Shown: positions 1 through 12,129, counted from the first letter of the stretch. The stretch: 15,977 nt of DNA from Salpingoeca rosetta (GCF_000188695.1 NW_004754931.1:2323254-2339230), one strand, 5' to 3'. Numbers and translations are program-made. The notes: generated from the sequence alone by a model not told the origin.

Positions 1-351
1 AGAGTACACTGTCATGTACCGCGCCCACGAGCGAGGTACGTCACAATCCCGCCATGCTCACGTTTGTGAAATGGGCGTTTCTGTGCACGCACCGCGTGTG
101 TGTGTGTGTCTGTGTGTGTGTCTGTGTGTCTGTGTGTCTGCATGCCTCCTCTCTCTGTCTCCCCTCTCTGTCTTTCGCTCTCCCCCTTCTCGTTCTATGA
201 ATGCTTTGCACGCGTGGACACTGCCATCGTCGGCTTGTGCTTTTCTCCGCGCATCTCACCACGTGCCTGTGTGACGGCTGCTCGCTTGCCCACACGTTCA
301 CTGATTGCAGGCGGCGGGTTCGGCATGACCTTCTACATTGATCGCGCCTGA
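1..351 (+). CDS. Unrecognised protein, 3' end only (last two exons)
   Basis: Two exon pieces can be joined: 1-35 and 311-351. The first ends in a strong donor, GCGAG|GTACGTC. The second starts after a good acceptor (CACTGATTGCAG, preceded by pyrimidine-rich sequence) and reaches TGA at 349-351. The left exon leaves one base and the right exon supplies two, so the phase agrees. The joined tail is 24 residues, beginning EYTVMYRAHER and ending GGGFGMTFYIDRA. It alternates hydrophobic and polar residues in two short runs around a glycine cluster, which suggests a closing beta-hairpin. I do not recognise the family and most of the protein lies outside the window. The intron (36-310) holds an imperfect GT tract and CT-rich sequence. 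The gene converges on the minus-strand gene ending at 866. Confidence 0.6.
96..140. repeat. Imperfect GT microsatellite
   Basis: GT repeat interrupted every 8-14 bases by a C (units such as TGTGTGTC), followed to about 190 by CT-rich sequence. It lies in the intron of the plus-strand partial gene and on that gene's sense strand reads as GT. Confidence 0.85.
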
Positions 352-673
352 TCCAACGAAGCTACAGCGCCACACTTCATCGTCCTTTCGTCCACCACCA
401 CAGCTCCACGTCTGCAGCATCATGTGCTGTTGTGTGATGTAACCCTCTTTTCGTTTTTCCCCTCATGCTTGTTGCCCTTGTTACGGAGAAATCACACAGT
501 GCTTCTGCTCATGTATGACTGGACGTCTGGCATCCTTGTTCTGTTCGTTATTCGTGTTTGATCACACGCTACATCGGTCTCCTCTTTGTTACCTACCCTT
601 CAAGACACCGCCCGTTGGCACATCTGTTCATGTCTGGTGTGATTTGTCTCGTTTGAGCACACACATGCCAGCG

Positions 674-679
674 ATTAAA
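674..679 (+). terminator. Possible poly(A) signal ATTAAA for the plus-strand gene
   Basis: ATTAAA is the commonest variant of the animal poly(A) hexamer. It lies 323 bases after the TGA at 351 and is followed at once by a T/GT-rich stretch (TGTTTTGTTT), as expected of a downstream element. The 3' untranslated region would be about 0.35 kb. Base composition alone could produce this hexamer, so confidence is moderate. Confidence 0.4.
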
Positions 680-686
680 TGTTTTG

Positions 687-692
687 TTTACT
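687..692 (-). terminator. Possible poly(A) signal AGTAAA for the minus-strand acidic-protein gene
   Basis: On the minus strand AGTAAA, a known weaker hexamer variant, lies about 175 bases after the TAG at 866-868. It is only 8 bases from the plus-strand ATTAAA, so the two convergent transcripts would end within or across each other. Support is the hexamer and the gene orientation only. Confidence 0.25.
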
Positions 693-784
693 ACTACTCC
701 TTTCCTACTAGCGAACACGTGTGCAAACAGGCAGATACAGACGGACAGACGGACAGACGGACAGGTAGACGATACACAGACACA

Positions 785-805
785 GAAACACACACACACA
801 CACAG

Positions 806-850
<45 letters not shown>
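785..850. repeat. CA microsatellite
   Basis: (CA)n with two CAGAAA interruptions on its left side and a pure run from about 809 to 850. On the minus strand it is (TG)n and starts only about 15 bases after the stop codon of the acidic-protein gene, so that gene's 3' untranslated region opens with a GU-repeat. Confidence 0.95.
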
Positions 851-851
<1 letters not shown>

Positions 852-865
852 CTTGAGCTTGCGTG

Positions 866-1590
866 CTATTGCTGCTGCGTCGCGTTGGGTGAGTCTGCTC
901 GTTTCGCCACCTTGGGTGGTGGCCCGTCGCGTCCGTGACTGTCGTTGTTCGAATCAGCATCGGCAGCATCAGCAGCATCATGAGCTGTTGTGGTCGTGTT
1001 TGATGAGAGCGGTGAGGATGCTGATGGTGTTGTCTCTGCTTGTGCCTTGTTGCTGCCTGCAAGTGCATTGTCACCGTCACCAGCATCAGATGCATTTGCT
1101 TGTGCAGATGCTGTGTGCTGATCCCCATTGTCTGTCTTGTCGCCCTTGTTGTTCTCGTCTGCGTCCGCCGCACCCGGCGCTTCATCATCGCCGTGGTCAG
1201 CGTCGTCACTGCGATTGCCAGCGTCGGGCGTGCTGTCCATGCCTGCCCCGAGCTGCCTGTCCAGCAGTGAGAGCCCGTCGTCGTCGTCGTCATCAGCGTC
1301 CATCTGGAACGCGAGCTCGTCCTGTTTCTCTTCGTCGCCCGTGTCGCCCTCCTTGATGGTCGCCATCGCCGGCTTTCCAATCGCCCGCCGCGGTTTCATC
1401 TCAAACTCGTGTGTTGGCGGGCACTTGTCCACGGTCACAGACACGCGCGCAAGCTGCGTTGTGTACATTGTGTGTGTATTGACAAGATTCGCTGTGAGAA
1501 GCAAACACGAACACAGAGGAGGCACCACAAGAAGACATGACATGACGTACACAGGCAGCCACACACACACACACACATGCACACACCACA

Positions 1591-1684
<94 letters not shown>

Positions 1685-1736
1685 ACTGACCTTGCAAGCA
1701 CTGGACCTCGTCCTCTGCAATTGTGCCTTCCGTCAT
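866..1736 (-). CDS. Acidic low-complexity protein of unknown function (two exons)
   Basis: Proposed structure: complement of join(866-1491, 1691-1736), 223 residues, ending in TAG at 866-868. The donor is CTTGCAAG|GTCAGT and the acceptor is the pyrimidine-rich TTTGCTTCTCACAG; one base plus two bases keeps the phase. Residues 1-60 are the least repetitive and include TVDKCPPTHEFEMKPRR and a basic patch ending AIGKP. From about residue 64 the protein is rich in Asp, Ala, Asn, Thr and Ser, with six Asp in a row at 82-87. A basic PPPKVAKRADS near residues 206-216 could be a nuclear localisation signal. Depletion of Lys/Arg and the Asp/Glu richness suggest a disordered tail. I do not recognise the family. 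The start is uncertain: 1736 (AACATGA context) is preferred, but the same frame is open to an ATG at 1844 and could hold an upstream exon; ATG at 1467 would make it single-exon. Confidence 0.6.
1559..1682. repeat. Long CA microsatellite in the acidic-protein gene's intron
   Basis: (CA)n with a few CACCA interruptions on the left and an uninterrupted run from about 1597 to 1682. It fills most of the proposed intron 1492-1690. On the sense (minus) strand it is (GT)n and begins eight bases inside the donor, GTCAGTCA then GTGTGT. Confidence 0.97.
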
Positions 1737-1834
1737 GTTTGCGCCTTCCTTCTCCGATGTGCGTGTGAATGGATATTGGTTCACGTTTTGCTGAATCGCT
1801 TGCTTTGCTTCTTTGGTTTCTTTTCTGATACACA

Positions 1835-2271
1835 GGTGCAGCACACGACCAGACCAGGCAACACCGCCCTTTCATTATCAACAACAACAACAATCAAGAG
1901 AGAGCGGAGAAGAGGATACCAGTCAGCAAGCGGGGAAGGACGACAACAACAGGCCCCAACTGTGCCAAGGAGACAACAGAGACGACGCACAAGGAGTATG
2001 TTGGTGTCATCCGACTCGACAACATGTCGCACAACGACAAGCCACACACTGTTGATGGAGTTGGGGCGTGGTGCAGCGAAGAACACGCAGAGCAATTGGC
2101 GCAAGAGCGCTTACGGTACGACGGCAGGCTGGCACGAGCACGCACACAAAACAGCAGTGTATGTTCGGACCAGCGTAACAAACAACGAAACACATGCACA
2201 CCACAACAAAGGTATATTCAGCTTATAGACGGTGGTTGCTAGTACATGACAACGTGAAGAATGGCGATTGC
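1835..2271. other. Spacer between acidic-protein gene and LC8 stop; unresolved plus-strand open frame
   Basis: Most of this should be LC8 3' flank and the 5' region of the next minus-strand gene. A plus-strand frame runs open from about 1828 to 2242 and has an ATG at 2024 in good context (AACATGT). It starts just after a strong plus-strand acceptor-like site (pyrimidine-rich tract then GATACACAG at 1835). Its product begins MSHNDKPHTVDGVGAWC and matches nothing I know. On the minus strand the same stretch has only hydrophobic, valine/leucine-rich shadow frames. It also contains a short (CAA)n run near 1880-1895. I leave it unassigned. Confidence 0.4.
2213..2218 (-). terminator. Possible poly(A) signal AATATA for LC8
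   Basis: On the minus strand AATATA, a recognised weak hexamer, lies 54 bases after the LC8 stop at 2272-2274 and is followed by a GT-rich stretch (TTTGTTGTGGTGTG). There is no AATAAA nearby. The 3' untranslated region would be under 100 bases. Confidence 0.35.
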
Positions 2272-3433
<1,162 letters not shown>

Positions 3434-4810
3434 TCAAACGATCATGTGCCAGAGGTGGGGCGCGTCCACGACAATGTCCAGGGTTGCCTCTTTGTTGCAG
3501 CGCGTGAGAGCAGCGTGCAACACGCTTTGCGTGGCCATCGCCTCGCTGCTGCGCTTGGAAGCGCACTCGCATGCATACAGCACGTGGCTTGCGCGCAGCG
3601 CTGCCCGCACAGCCGGCAACCTGCATCCACGTTCCAGTGCGAGTGAGTGAGTGAGGGAGGGAGCGGGTGAGTGAGGGAGGGAGGAACAGTGCAGGAGAGC
3701 CTGGACAAAGACGAACGCAGCAAGGCAGTCAAGGGAAAACAAACAACAATAACCACAAAAACACACACACACACAAGCTCACACAAACTCACACAAACAC
3801 AAACACTTGCACATACTCACGCAAACACAAACAAACAAATAAACGCACACGCGCACACAGTACGCACCAAGGTGAAGAGCTGAGGACGCGACAGTGTGCG
3901 CGTACAATGTCCTCACAGTGGTTCGGATGATCTGTGGCACACAGCGTGGCCAGCACATACCCGGCACGGGAAATGTGCACCTCTTCTCGACCAATGCTGG
4001 CGCAAACAACATCATGCAGACCCCTGAATGTTGGAGGAGCAAGTACGACATGGCAACATGCACGGGTGAAGGAGAGCAACTGTCAGCCAGGCCACGTGAC
4101 CACTCTCTCGTCATTACTTACTTGTACACGCGCATGGCAGAGCACACAAGCGCAATTACATTACGCGCACGCACACAAACAACACAAACAACACAAACAA
4201 CACAAATAACACAAATAACACGCAACACACAACACAAACAACACACATGTTCACACATTTTCACACACACACACACACACAAAACACACAACGCATACAC
4301 ACACACACACACACCACAACAGCGTACCTGAGCATTGAGGGAAACCGGGAGGAGAGGGTGATCAGGGAGCGGAGGGCGGTGGTGGCCTTCTCTTCGTCGT
4401 CAGCGGTGAGAGGTTGGGGCCACGTCCCTGGTGACGCCGGCTGAAGAACACTTCGCGCCTCGTACAGCATCAGCTCCCACATCCGCCCAACACGCGGTAC
4501 CTGCAAGGACGCGCACACACGAAGGTCATGAACGGACGCAGCAACCATTAACAGCTCAACCAAGCACAGGCGCATACACATGCGCTAACACAACAAAGAT
4601 ATTCTTTCCAAACACTGGTGTTTGACACACATTCACACACACACGCACACATGCTGCAGAGTGCTCGTGTGCACCCGAACACCCACAGTCACTCCAGGCA
4701 TGGGACCTCAACGGTCAACGCACGTAGCGCTTGAGCTTCGTTTCGGGCGCCGCTGTCGTCAGCTGGAGAACGAGGTGGTGAACAACGGGGTCGCGCAGCA
4801 CTCTCGCCGC
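3434..4810 (-). other. INTS1: INTS1 last four exons, C-terminal region
   Basis: Exons 4724-4810, 4328-4500, 3868-4023 and 3434-3620 encode the last 200 residues. Joined landmarks are TTAAPETKLKRY|VPRVGRM, LITLSSRFPSMLR|GLHDVV and VLSSSPW|LPAVRAALRASH. The last aligns with human VVQTALRNLPEYALLCQEHA near the INTS1 C-terminus. The protein ends DAPHLWHMIV, TGA at 3434-3436. Donors at 4724 and 3868 are GTGCGT and at 4328 GTACGC. If the first of these introns were not removed, an in-frame TGA would truncate the protein just after residue 2366. Confidence 0.85.
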
Positions 4811-7800
4811 CTACAGAGCACAGCCACAAGCGGTACACACGCGTGTGCATCTCTTGTTAGTAAACAACAACAGCAGCCGCACGAACAGTACAGAACACAC
4901 TCACAGATACACAAGAACACACACTCGTCGCACAAACAAGAACACACACACCCTCACAGAACACATACACACGCGCGCACACACATCTCACACACGCACG
5001 CGTACCTGTTCGAGGGAAGGGAGAAAGTTGGCGAGGGTGGATGTGCAGGAGGGGAGGCAGCAGGCAATCTCAAGCAAGAATTGCACTAGCTGCAGGACAC
5101 ACTTGGTCATCTGCTCCACATCGCTCTCCGCGTGGTGGATCACAATATCCACAAACGGATCAATGACCGTGCTCAGACACGCGCCTGCCAGTAGCCAGTC
5201 GGCCTCCGACGTGTTGCGAGCAACAGCAGCGACAACAGCGGCCGCGTGAACGAACAGCGAGTGGTAGCGGCGTCGCACCATCTCGCTCCCCGTAAAGTGC
5301 AGCAGCCCTTGCAGCATGCCTGCCACCTGCGGCAGTGAACGGCACACAGCCAATGGAACACGGTGCGCCATCGCCAGCAGGGACAGGCTGGCCAACTGGC
5401 TGGCGTCTGGGTTGAGCAGCAGCAGCCACGCCCCGCTATCCAGGTCATCCTCAACCAGATCAGGCACCGCCAGACACGCGTCGCCGTGACCACCACCAGC
5501 GACAGCAGCGTGGTAGCGCCGCTGTGCAGCGAGCACGGCTGAGACAACGGCATCGCCACTGCACCCGGTCGGCACCTCTCCGCTCCCATACGCGGCGAGC
5601 GCCCGTGGGCGGTGCGAGACGGAGAGGTCATCCAGCGCGAGCACCAGGTCGTCCTCAAACTGCACGGGCACCGCTGGGACGGCCGAAGCCGTGTCTCCAC
5701 CGCCTCCCGTCGGTGTTGCCAGCAACGCGTGACCCTGCATGGCGGGGCGTGGTCTCGCGAGTTGCGATGGCGTTTGCAGCATTGGTGCCGGCCTGCGCCC
5801 GCTCGACCCGTCCGCTGCCACACCGTGATCATCGTCGCCATCCCCGCTGTGGACTGCACATTCCACCGCATAGCTCCTCCACCACACCTCGCCCTGCCCC
5901 TGCTGTTGTTGCTGCTGTTGTTCGCGTGCTTCCTGGTCGTTCCCGCCGTCGTGCCCGTCCTTGGCGCCATGATCGCTGCTCGTGTGACTTCGGGCTGCTG
6001 CACCGCCCCCAATGATGGTTCCTGCTTTTGGTTTCCGGCGCTTTGGCGGCGCCAGTAGCCGGGAAACCAGCCGATGCACTGCCCCATCCACGTGCATGTG
6101 GGCGTATGCCATGGCTAGACTGCCGTTGGTACCGGTGTTGCTGCTGTTGCCGTTGCCGTTGCTACTGCTGCTGTGACTATTCCTCGCGTTGGTGCTTCGG
6201 GCAGCGCTGTCTCCACCCGCGACCACCATCGTCGAGAGCACTGGCAGCCGGCACGCGCCCAGCAGCGCCGTACACACGTGCACCGACGCCGCCTCCAACA
6301 GAGCTGCACGCTTGCAGCTGGCGTTGCTGGCGTTGCTGGCGCTGCTGGCGCTGCTGCTGCTGCTGTCGGTCCCTGCGCTTGCGCGTGTGCCCTGTGCAGT
6401 GGCGGGAAAGAGGGCCGGTCGCCAGCGCGTGATCTGGCGAACCAGCGCCATGACGGCATCTGCAGCGTGTTGTGTCGGCTCCACAACACCGCCGCTCACC
6501 ATTGCGGGGCTCTTGTGCTGCGATATGGACGGTGCCAGCCCAAGGGAAAAGAGGACAAATTGCACACACGACTCTGCATCCAGCAGCAGCCATTCCAAAG
6601 CGTTGCGAGGGCGAGCACCACCGTTGACCCAGGCCGCCGTGCCACTACCGCCTCTTTCTTGGTGCATGAGGGCGTGTTGGGTGCGCAACACCGCCAGCAG
6701 CCGCTGCTCCTGCCCACGGTCCACAGCAATGCCAACGTTGCTGCTGGTGATGATGGCTGTAGCAGGGGCTGGTGTGGTGCTCAAACCAATGCCGTCGGCG
6801 TCGCCGCTGCTGTTCTTGTCGCCTGCTGTGCTGACGGCCCAAATCCACGCCCACACGCGGGCGACCGCGCACATGTCCAGCACCAGCGCGTCCTTGTTGT
6901 GTGGAAGACAGGACCGGTTGGCCTCTGCGCGCGTCAGGTGCGCGAGCGCATCGTGGGTGAGCGCTGGATCCCACGTCTCAACGACGCGTGTGCTGTCGCT
7001 GTCAACACCGTTCACATGCAAGTGAACGCGGTACGCGACGTGACGCAGCAATGCCCGCTGATCCTCGGCCGAACATACATGCAAAAGCCGTGACAGCATC
7101 AGTCGGCCTGAAAACCAAGGGGAAAAGACATGAGAGGCGAGGAGGACAGGAAACATACACACATGTACACGACACGACACGTACACAGAGCGACACGTGA
7201 ACACACACATGTACACACACATGTAAAGACACACACACACATGTAAAGACACACACACATGTACACACACACACACCTCTGGCGTCGCGTCGAAGCAGGA
7301 GATCAGCAGCTGTTGCGAGAAAGACATCGTCGATGGCGGTGGTGGGCCAGTCCGCACACCACTCCATCCCAAACACGCGACCTGCGATGCAACAGTAACC
7401 GTCGACAGGTGCCAGAGCGAGCAGCGAACATAGGTATGTGGAGCACGCAAGAGGATGGTAAGAGCTGGCAGGGTATCGAGCCAACATGCATGGTCAAATA
7501 CACACACACATGCACATACACATGCACACATACGCACACACACACTCACTCACTCAAACACACACACTCTCACTCAAACACACACTCTCTCTCACACTCA
7601 CACACCCTTTGCAGATGAGACGAACACGCGGGTGATGATCGCGCAGACGGCGGCGTGAAGGTGAGCGCGATGGCGCGTCACAACTGCCATGATGGCTGCT
7701 CGCAGCTGTGATGCAACTCGTGCGTACATGCGCACGTGTGTGTGGGCAACTAAGCACGCTGCAATCGCATCCCCAACTGCCGACACCACAGCCTGCTGCG

Positions 7801-10786
7801 CTGCTGTCAGCGGCTGGTGTTCCTGAGCGGCATCCTGCGATGGTGCGGGTGGGAATGCGTGCAGCAGCAGCGGCGTCGCATCAAACCCGCGCGTGCACCC
7901 CCGCCTCAGCTGTGACATGGTTGCGTCCTGCGTCGTCAGCCGTGTCAGCACGTGGTGAGCGTTGCCTTCAGCTGCGTCACCTGCGTCCTCGCTGGTGTGG
8001 AGTGGCTCCAGTTCAACGGGTGCACGATGCAGTGCCGCCTGCTGGAGACTTGCTGCCGTTGCTGCCGTTGCCACTGCTGTTGCTGTTGTTGGTGGTGTTG
8101 TAGTTCTGTCCCTTCCCAATACTTGGCGATAAGCGGTGTGGAAGGACGCCGGCAGTAGAGGGATCGCAGTTTCTTGCTCTTGGGGCATTTCCAGCTGCAC
8201 ACGAACACGCAAACACGCAAACACGCAAACACGCAAACACGCAAACACACAAACATTGAGCAGATAATGCACACGCATGCGGAGAGAACAGAGAGAACAT
8301 GTGAGTAACGAAGCAACGAGCTCAGCAACCAATGCAAACACTCACCCCCAGCCAATCCCATACCATCACCGCCGCCACCAAAGCCGTCGCAAGTGCACTG
8401 TTCAATCAGACCTGTTTTGCCTTTGCTGTAATCCTGCCAACGAGGCCGCGGACATGGGCGAGAGTGCGTGGGCCGAGCGGGTTGCGCTCCTGCTTGCGCT
8501 GCTGCTGCTGTTGCTGCCACGATGACGCAAATGCTTCGGCGATGTCCGTGATGGTGGCAGCCGTGGCCCGGTTGATGCAACGAAGCACGCGCGTGACCAC
8601 GGTGAGCGTCGCCTTTGTGGACAAGGAACCGGACAGCAGCTGCGTAAACTCGTCAGCAACCCTTGCGCCATGTTTGCGACCATGGCCAAGAAGGGTGCCC
8701 TCAGCACTTGATGGTGTCATGGACATGCTGGCCGCTGTCAGAGTGGTGGTTGGGGCTGTTGACGCTGCCGTTCCCGGCTGCATTTGCTCTGTTCTCAGGC
8801 ATGCTGCAAGTGCAGCGCGCATCAGGGTGCATGCCTGGCTGTTCTGCTCGCTCGACAGCACATCCACCGCCCGCTGAAGGTTGTGCCGAATGCTCTGTGC
8901 ACGTGCAAGTGGCAATCGTTCTCGTAACCACTGCTGCAGCACCTCCGCCCGGTTTGCATCGCCTCCACCACCACCATCATTCTCAGTATCACCGCCACCA
9001 TCACCATCATTGTCGCCAGCATCACCACTGCGGTGGCTCTTGGCTGGTTGCGTGTGCGGAAAAGTGAGCGTGGCAGCGGCAATGATGGCTGCCTCTGACA
9101 CTGTGAGTGCGCTCGTGAGCACACGCAGGAGCACGCGCGAGGGCGTGTCTGCAAGCACGGCGGTCACCACCTCGGTATCCGGTGACTGCAGCCACAAGTG
9201 TAGATGCGTGGTGGAAACCACCGCAGGCAAGATGCGCAGGCGAATCAGTGCAGCCGCGTGCACTTCACACGGACGCACGCGCTGTACGGCAGCAAGCACG
9301 CTTCCGCCCATGTGCTCCAGCACAAGAGAGCACAGATTGTCCACGAATGACCTTGCTCCCTCGTACCATGCCGCACCCGCACCACCCGCCGCTGCCGCTG
9401 TGATTGCGATGCACATGCTGGCAACCATGCGTTCATCCGGCACACAACCCTGTGTTGCAGCTGCTTTTGCTGCGTCTGTCCCTTTTCCTCGCTTTGCGTC
9501 TGGCGCCAATCCGTCATCATCATCATCATCACCACCACCACCACCACCACCACCACCATGATTATCGCCACCATTGCCGCTGCCAGCTGCGGCCAGGCAG
9601 CGCTCCAGCGCCGGCATCACCACAGAGGAGGAGAGCGCTGTTGCACCGCGGGTGTGGAGCAGCACGCATTCAAGGACGCGCGGGCGGGCGTGTGCAATCA
9701 ACGACAGTTGAAGCAGCAATGCGTTCACGTTGTGCTCGCTTCCAGTCTGGTCCTTGATCGCATGCACATCCTCGTTGTCTTCAGCGCCACAATCGGTGTC
9801 ACAGCCGTAAAGCAGCAAGCCCACGAGGTAGGCCGCCGCCAGATCGGGTTCTTCTTCGTGCAGTGCGGCCGTTACAAACGACTGCCACAGCACCGCCTCG
9901 CTCGTGTTCTTCGTCGCCTCCCCAACAGCTGTTTCCGCCGCCGCCGTTGCTGCTTCTTGTGGTGTCTCATTGCCGCCATCGTGGCGACGGCACCACTGCA
10001 TGATCGCCAGCACCACGTCCGCCACCTTCGCGGGCGTTGCCGCGGCATCAGCCTCCACGCCTCTCAGGCGGTCCGAAACGCGGACGGCAATACTTGCAAG
10101 CACAAATCGTGTTGCGGCGCGTGCCTGGGGCGAGCGGCTGTGCAGGCGCGGCACGAGATCAAGGGTGAGGCGGTGCAGGTCGTGCTCTGGTGTTGTTGCC
10201 AGCGACTGCGTGAACTTGGACATGACGGCGGTGGCGTGGACGCTGCTGCTGCTGCTCAGAAGAAGTTTGCCCAGGATGTTGCCAGGGATGCGCTCAATCA
10301 AGTCGCGACGCGTTGCAAGCATGGCGCTCAGCCAGCCAAGGTCGTGCTCCTGGGTCGTGCCTTCGCCTTGGAGCGACCCCGCTGCCTGTGCACCGCCAGG
10401 TGCTGATGGCACTGAGGAGGTGGCTGTGCGTGCGAGCACGCGTTGCAGCATGTCTGGTTCTCTGCAGTCCAGCAGCACAGCTTGCATGTTGACGTGGTGG
10501 TCGAGCTCACGAACGGCCTGCAGCGTGATGGCGCTCGGCAGCCGCTTGTTCCCAATCACATCTGGCTCCACCAAGTCCACTTTTCCAAGGAGTTTGCTTG
10601 ACGCGCGCGTTGGCGTCGCCTCCTTGAACGTCATCGCCAGGAACTGCTCGTACGCCAGGATCCAGTCTGTCTCCGAATCGCTCTGCACGTCATGTGTGTG
10701 TGTGTGTTTTGGGGTGGGGGAAGTGCCGTGAGAGACAGGCAGACAGACAGACGGACAGATAGACAGACAGAAAGAAAGAGAGAGAG

Positions 10787-10847
<61 letters not shown>

Positions 10848-10991
10848 TGGTGGTGGTGGCTCGGGTCGTNNNNNNNNNNNNNNNNNNNNNNNNNNNNNNN
10901 NNNNNNNNNNNNNNNNNNNNNNNNNNNNNNNNNNNNNNNNNNNNNNNNNNNNNNNNNNNNNNNNNNNNNNNNNNNNNAAAGAAGAAGAGAG

Positions 10992-11059
<68 letters not shown>

Positions 11060-12088
11060 TGGGTGTGCGGGGGAGGAGGACAAGGGAACACTAATAGGTG
11101 GAAGCATGAGTGCGCGTGCACGCGTGATTTGTCTTTGTTCATGTGTTTGTGCAATCACGGGCATGATACACCGAGGGACAAGGAGGGACAGGGCCGGCGT
11201 GAGCTTACGAGTTGGCTTGGTTGCAAGTGCTTGAAGTTTCGAGTGATGGTGGTGCTGATGATGGTTCGAAGGGCAGGGACTGTGGACCACGCGGCGTCAA
11301 GCACTATGATGATGGAGAGCAGAGGGAGCAGCAGCAGTTGACGGGAATGCAGGCATCAGCTGTGACGTTGGTTGGTTGTGCCCACACTTGCGAGCAGGTT
11401 GCTCGGCACACGGGCAGAATTACGGCTTATCGCACATGTACGGGCGTATACATGACGTCTCATGCACATTCACTTGTATACACCGGTGCACACACACGCA
11501 CACACATGCACACGCACACACACGCACACACTCACACACACATGCACACGCACACACACGCACACACTCACACACACACATGCACATGCACACACATCCA
11601 CACATTGAGCCTATTGTGCTTCTGACCTTTGGCGTTGAGGGCGCACAGGCAGAGGATGACGACCAGTGCCTGCTGGTACGCCGTTGCGACCACGAGCGGT
11701 GGCGGTGCAAAGTTGGGCGGGAGAGACACGTTGAAGCGGAGCGTGTACACGGAGAGACGAAGAATGGCGTGGATGAGACTTTCCGCATCGGGAACGTCGA
11801 CCGGAAGCCCAAAGTGCACGTGGAATGTTGTGGTGCTCCCGACAATGCGGTACAGAATGTCGAGCGCATCTATTGCCCGAATTTTTTTTTTTTTGGGGGG
11901 GGGGGGGGTGATGGGTTGAGGATGAGTCGAGTGAGGGCGCGGGAAGACCAGCAGGACGACAGGGCGCACATGAACGCACTGTGGATGGGCGACAAGGGCC
12001 GAGAGGCGGGCCGTCGCGCACCCACAACCGCATGGCCACAATTGCGTAGCCACACACACTCACACACACAAACACACACCCACACCCA

Positions 12089-12129
<41 letters not shown>

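Larger units (their letters stand above)
352..865. other. Convergent intergenic region, no gene seen
   Basis: This 514-bp stretch lies between a plus-strand stop (351) and a minus-strand stop (866). It holds ordinary mixed sequence to about 710, the two candidate poly(A) hexamers, a short GACAGACG-type tandem repeat (737-770) and the CA tract at 785-850. Open frames here are short, and the longest are made of repeat-encoded His/Thr or Cys/Val runs. I see no coding or RNA gene. Confidence 0.7.

Noticed and set aside
853..1356. 167-residue plus-strand frame
   Set aside because: It is the complement of the Asp/Ala-rich minus-strand protein. Its Cys/Arg/His content follows from that and no motif supports it.
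3868..4079. Acceptor at about 4080 (CTGACAG) for the INTS1 exon ending at 3868
   Set aside because: It gives the wrong phase with the upstream exon. The pyrimidine-rich acceptor ending CATTCAG at 4024 fits both phase and homology.
4718..4723. In-frame TGA just after position 4720 as the INTS1 stop
   Set aside because: Splicing at TAC|GTGCGT (exon end 4724) removes it and restores a frame matching the human C-terminus through three further exons. A truncated isoform from intron retention cannot be excluded.
6173..7093. 306-residue plus-strand open frame
   Set aside because: It is antisense to a well-supported INTS1 exon and is Cys/Ala/Arg-rich, as expected from the complement of GC-rich coding sequence; no family resemblance.
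8203..8250. Regular short direct repeats resembling a CRISPR array
   Set aside because: The 8-base units are contiguous with no spacers, in an intron of a eukaryotic gene; it is a minisatellite.
9404..9757. Poly-histidine plus-strand frame
   Set aside because: The His run is the antisense reading of the Gly9-Asp6 coding repeat of INTS1.
10683..10688. GTG at 10686-10688 as a translation start of a separate protein
   Set aside because: The bases immediately after it form a CAG acceptor, upstream exons join in phase, and the homology continues on both sides.
9558..10731. Two overlapping plus-strand frames of 275-282 residues
   Set aside because: Both are antisense to the 2,271-nt INTS1 exon, in different frames, with composition typical of shadow frames. 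The sense frame carries recognisable INTS1 motifs.
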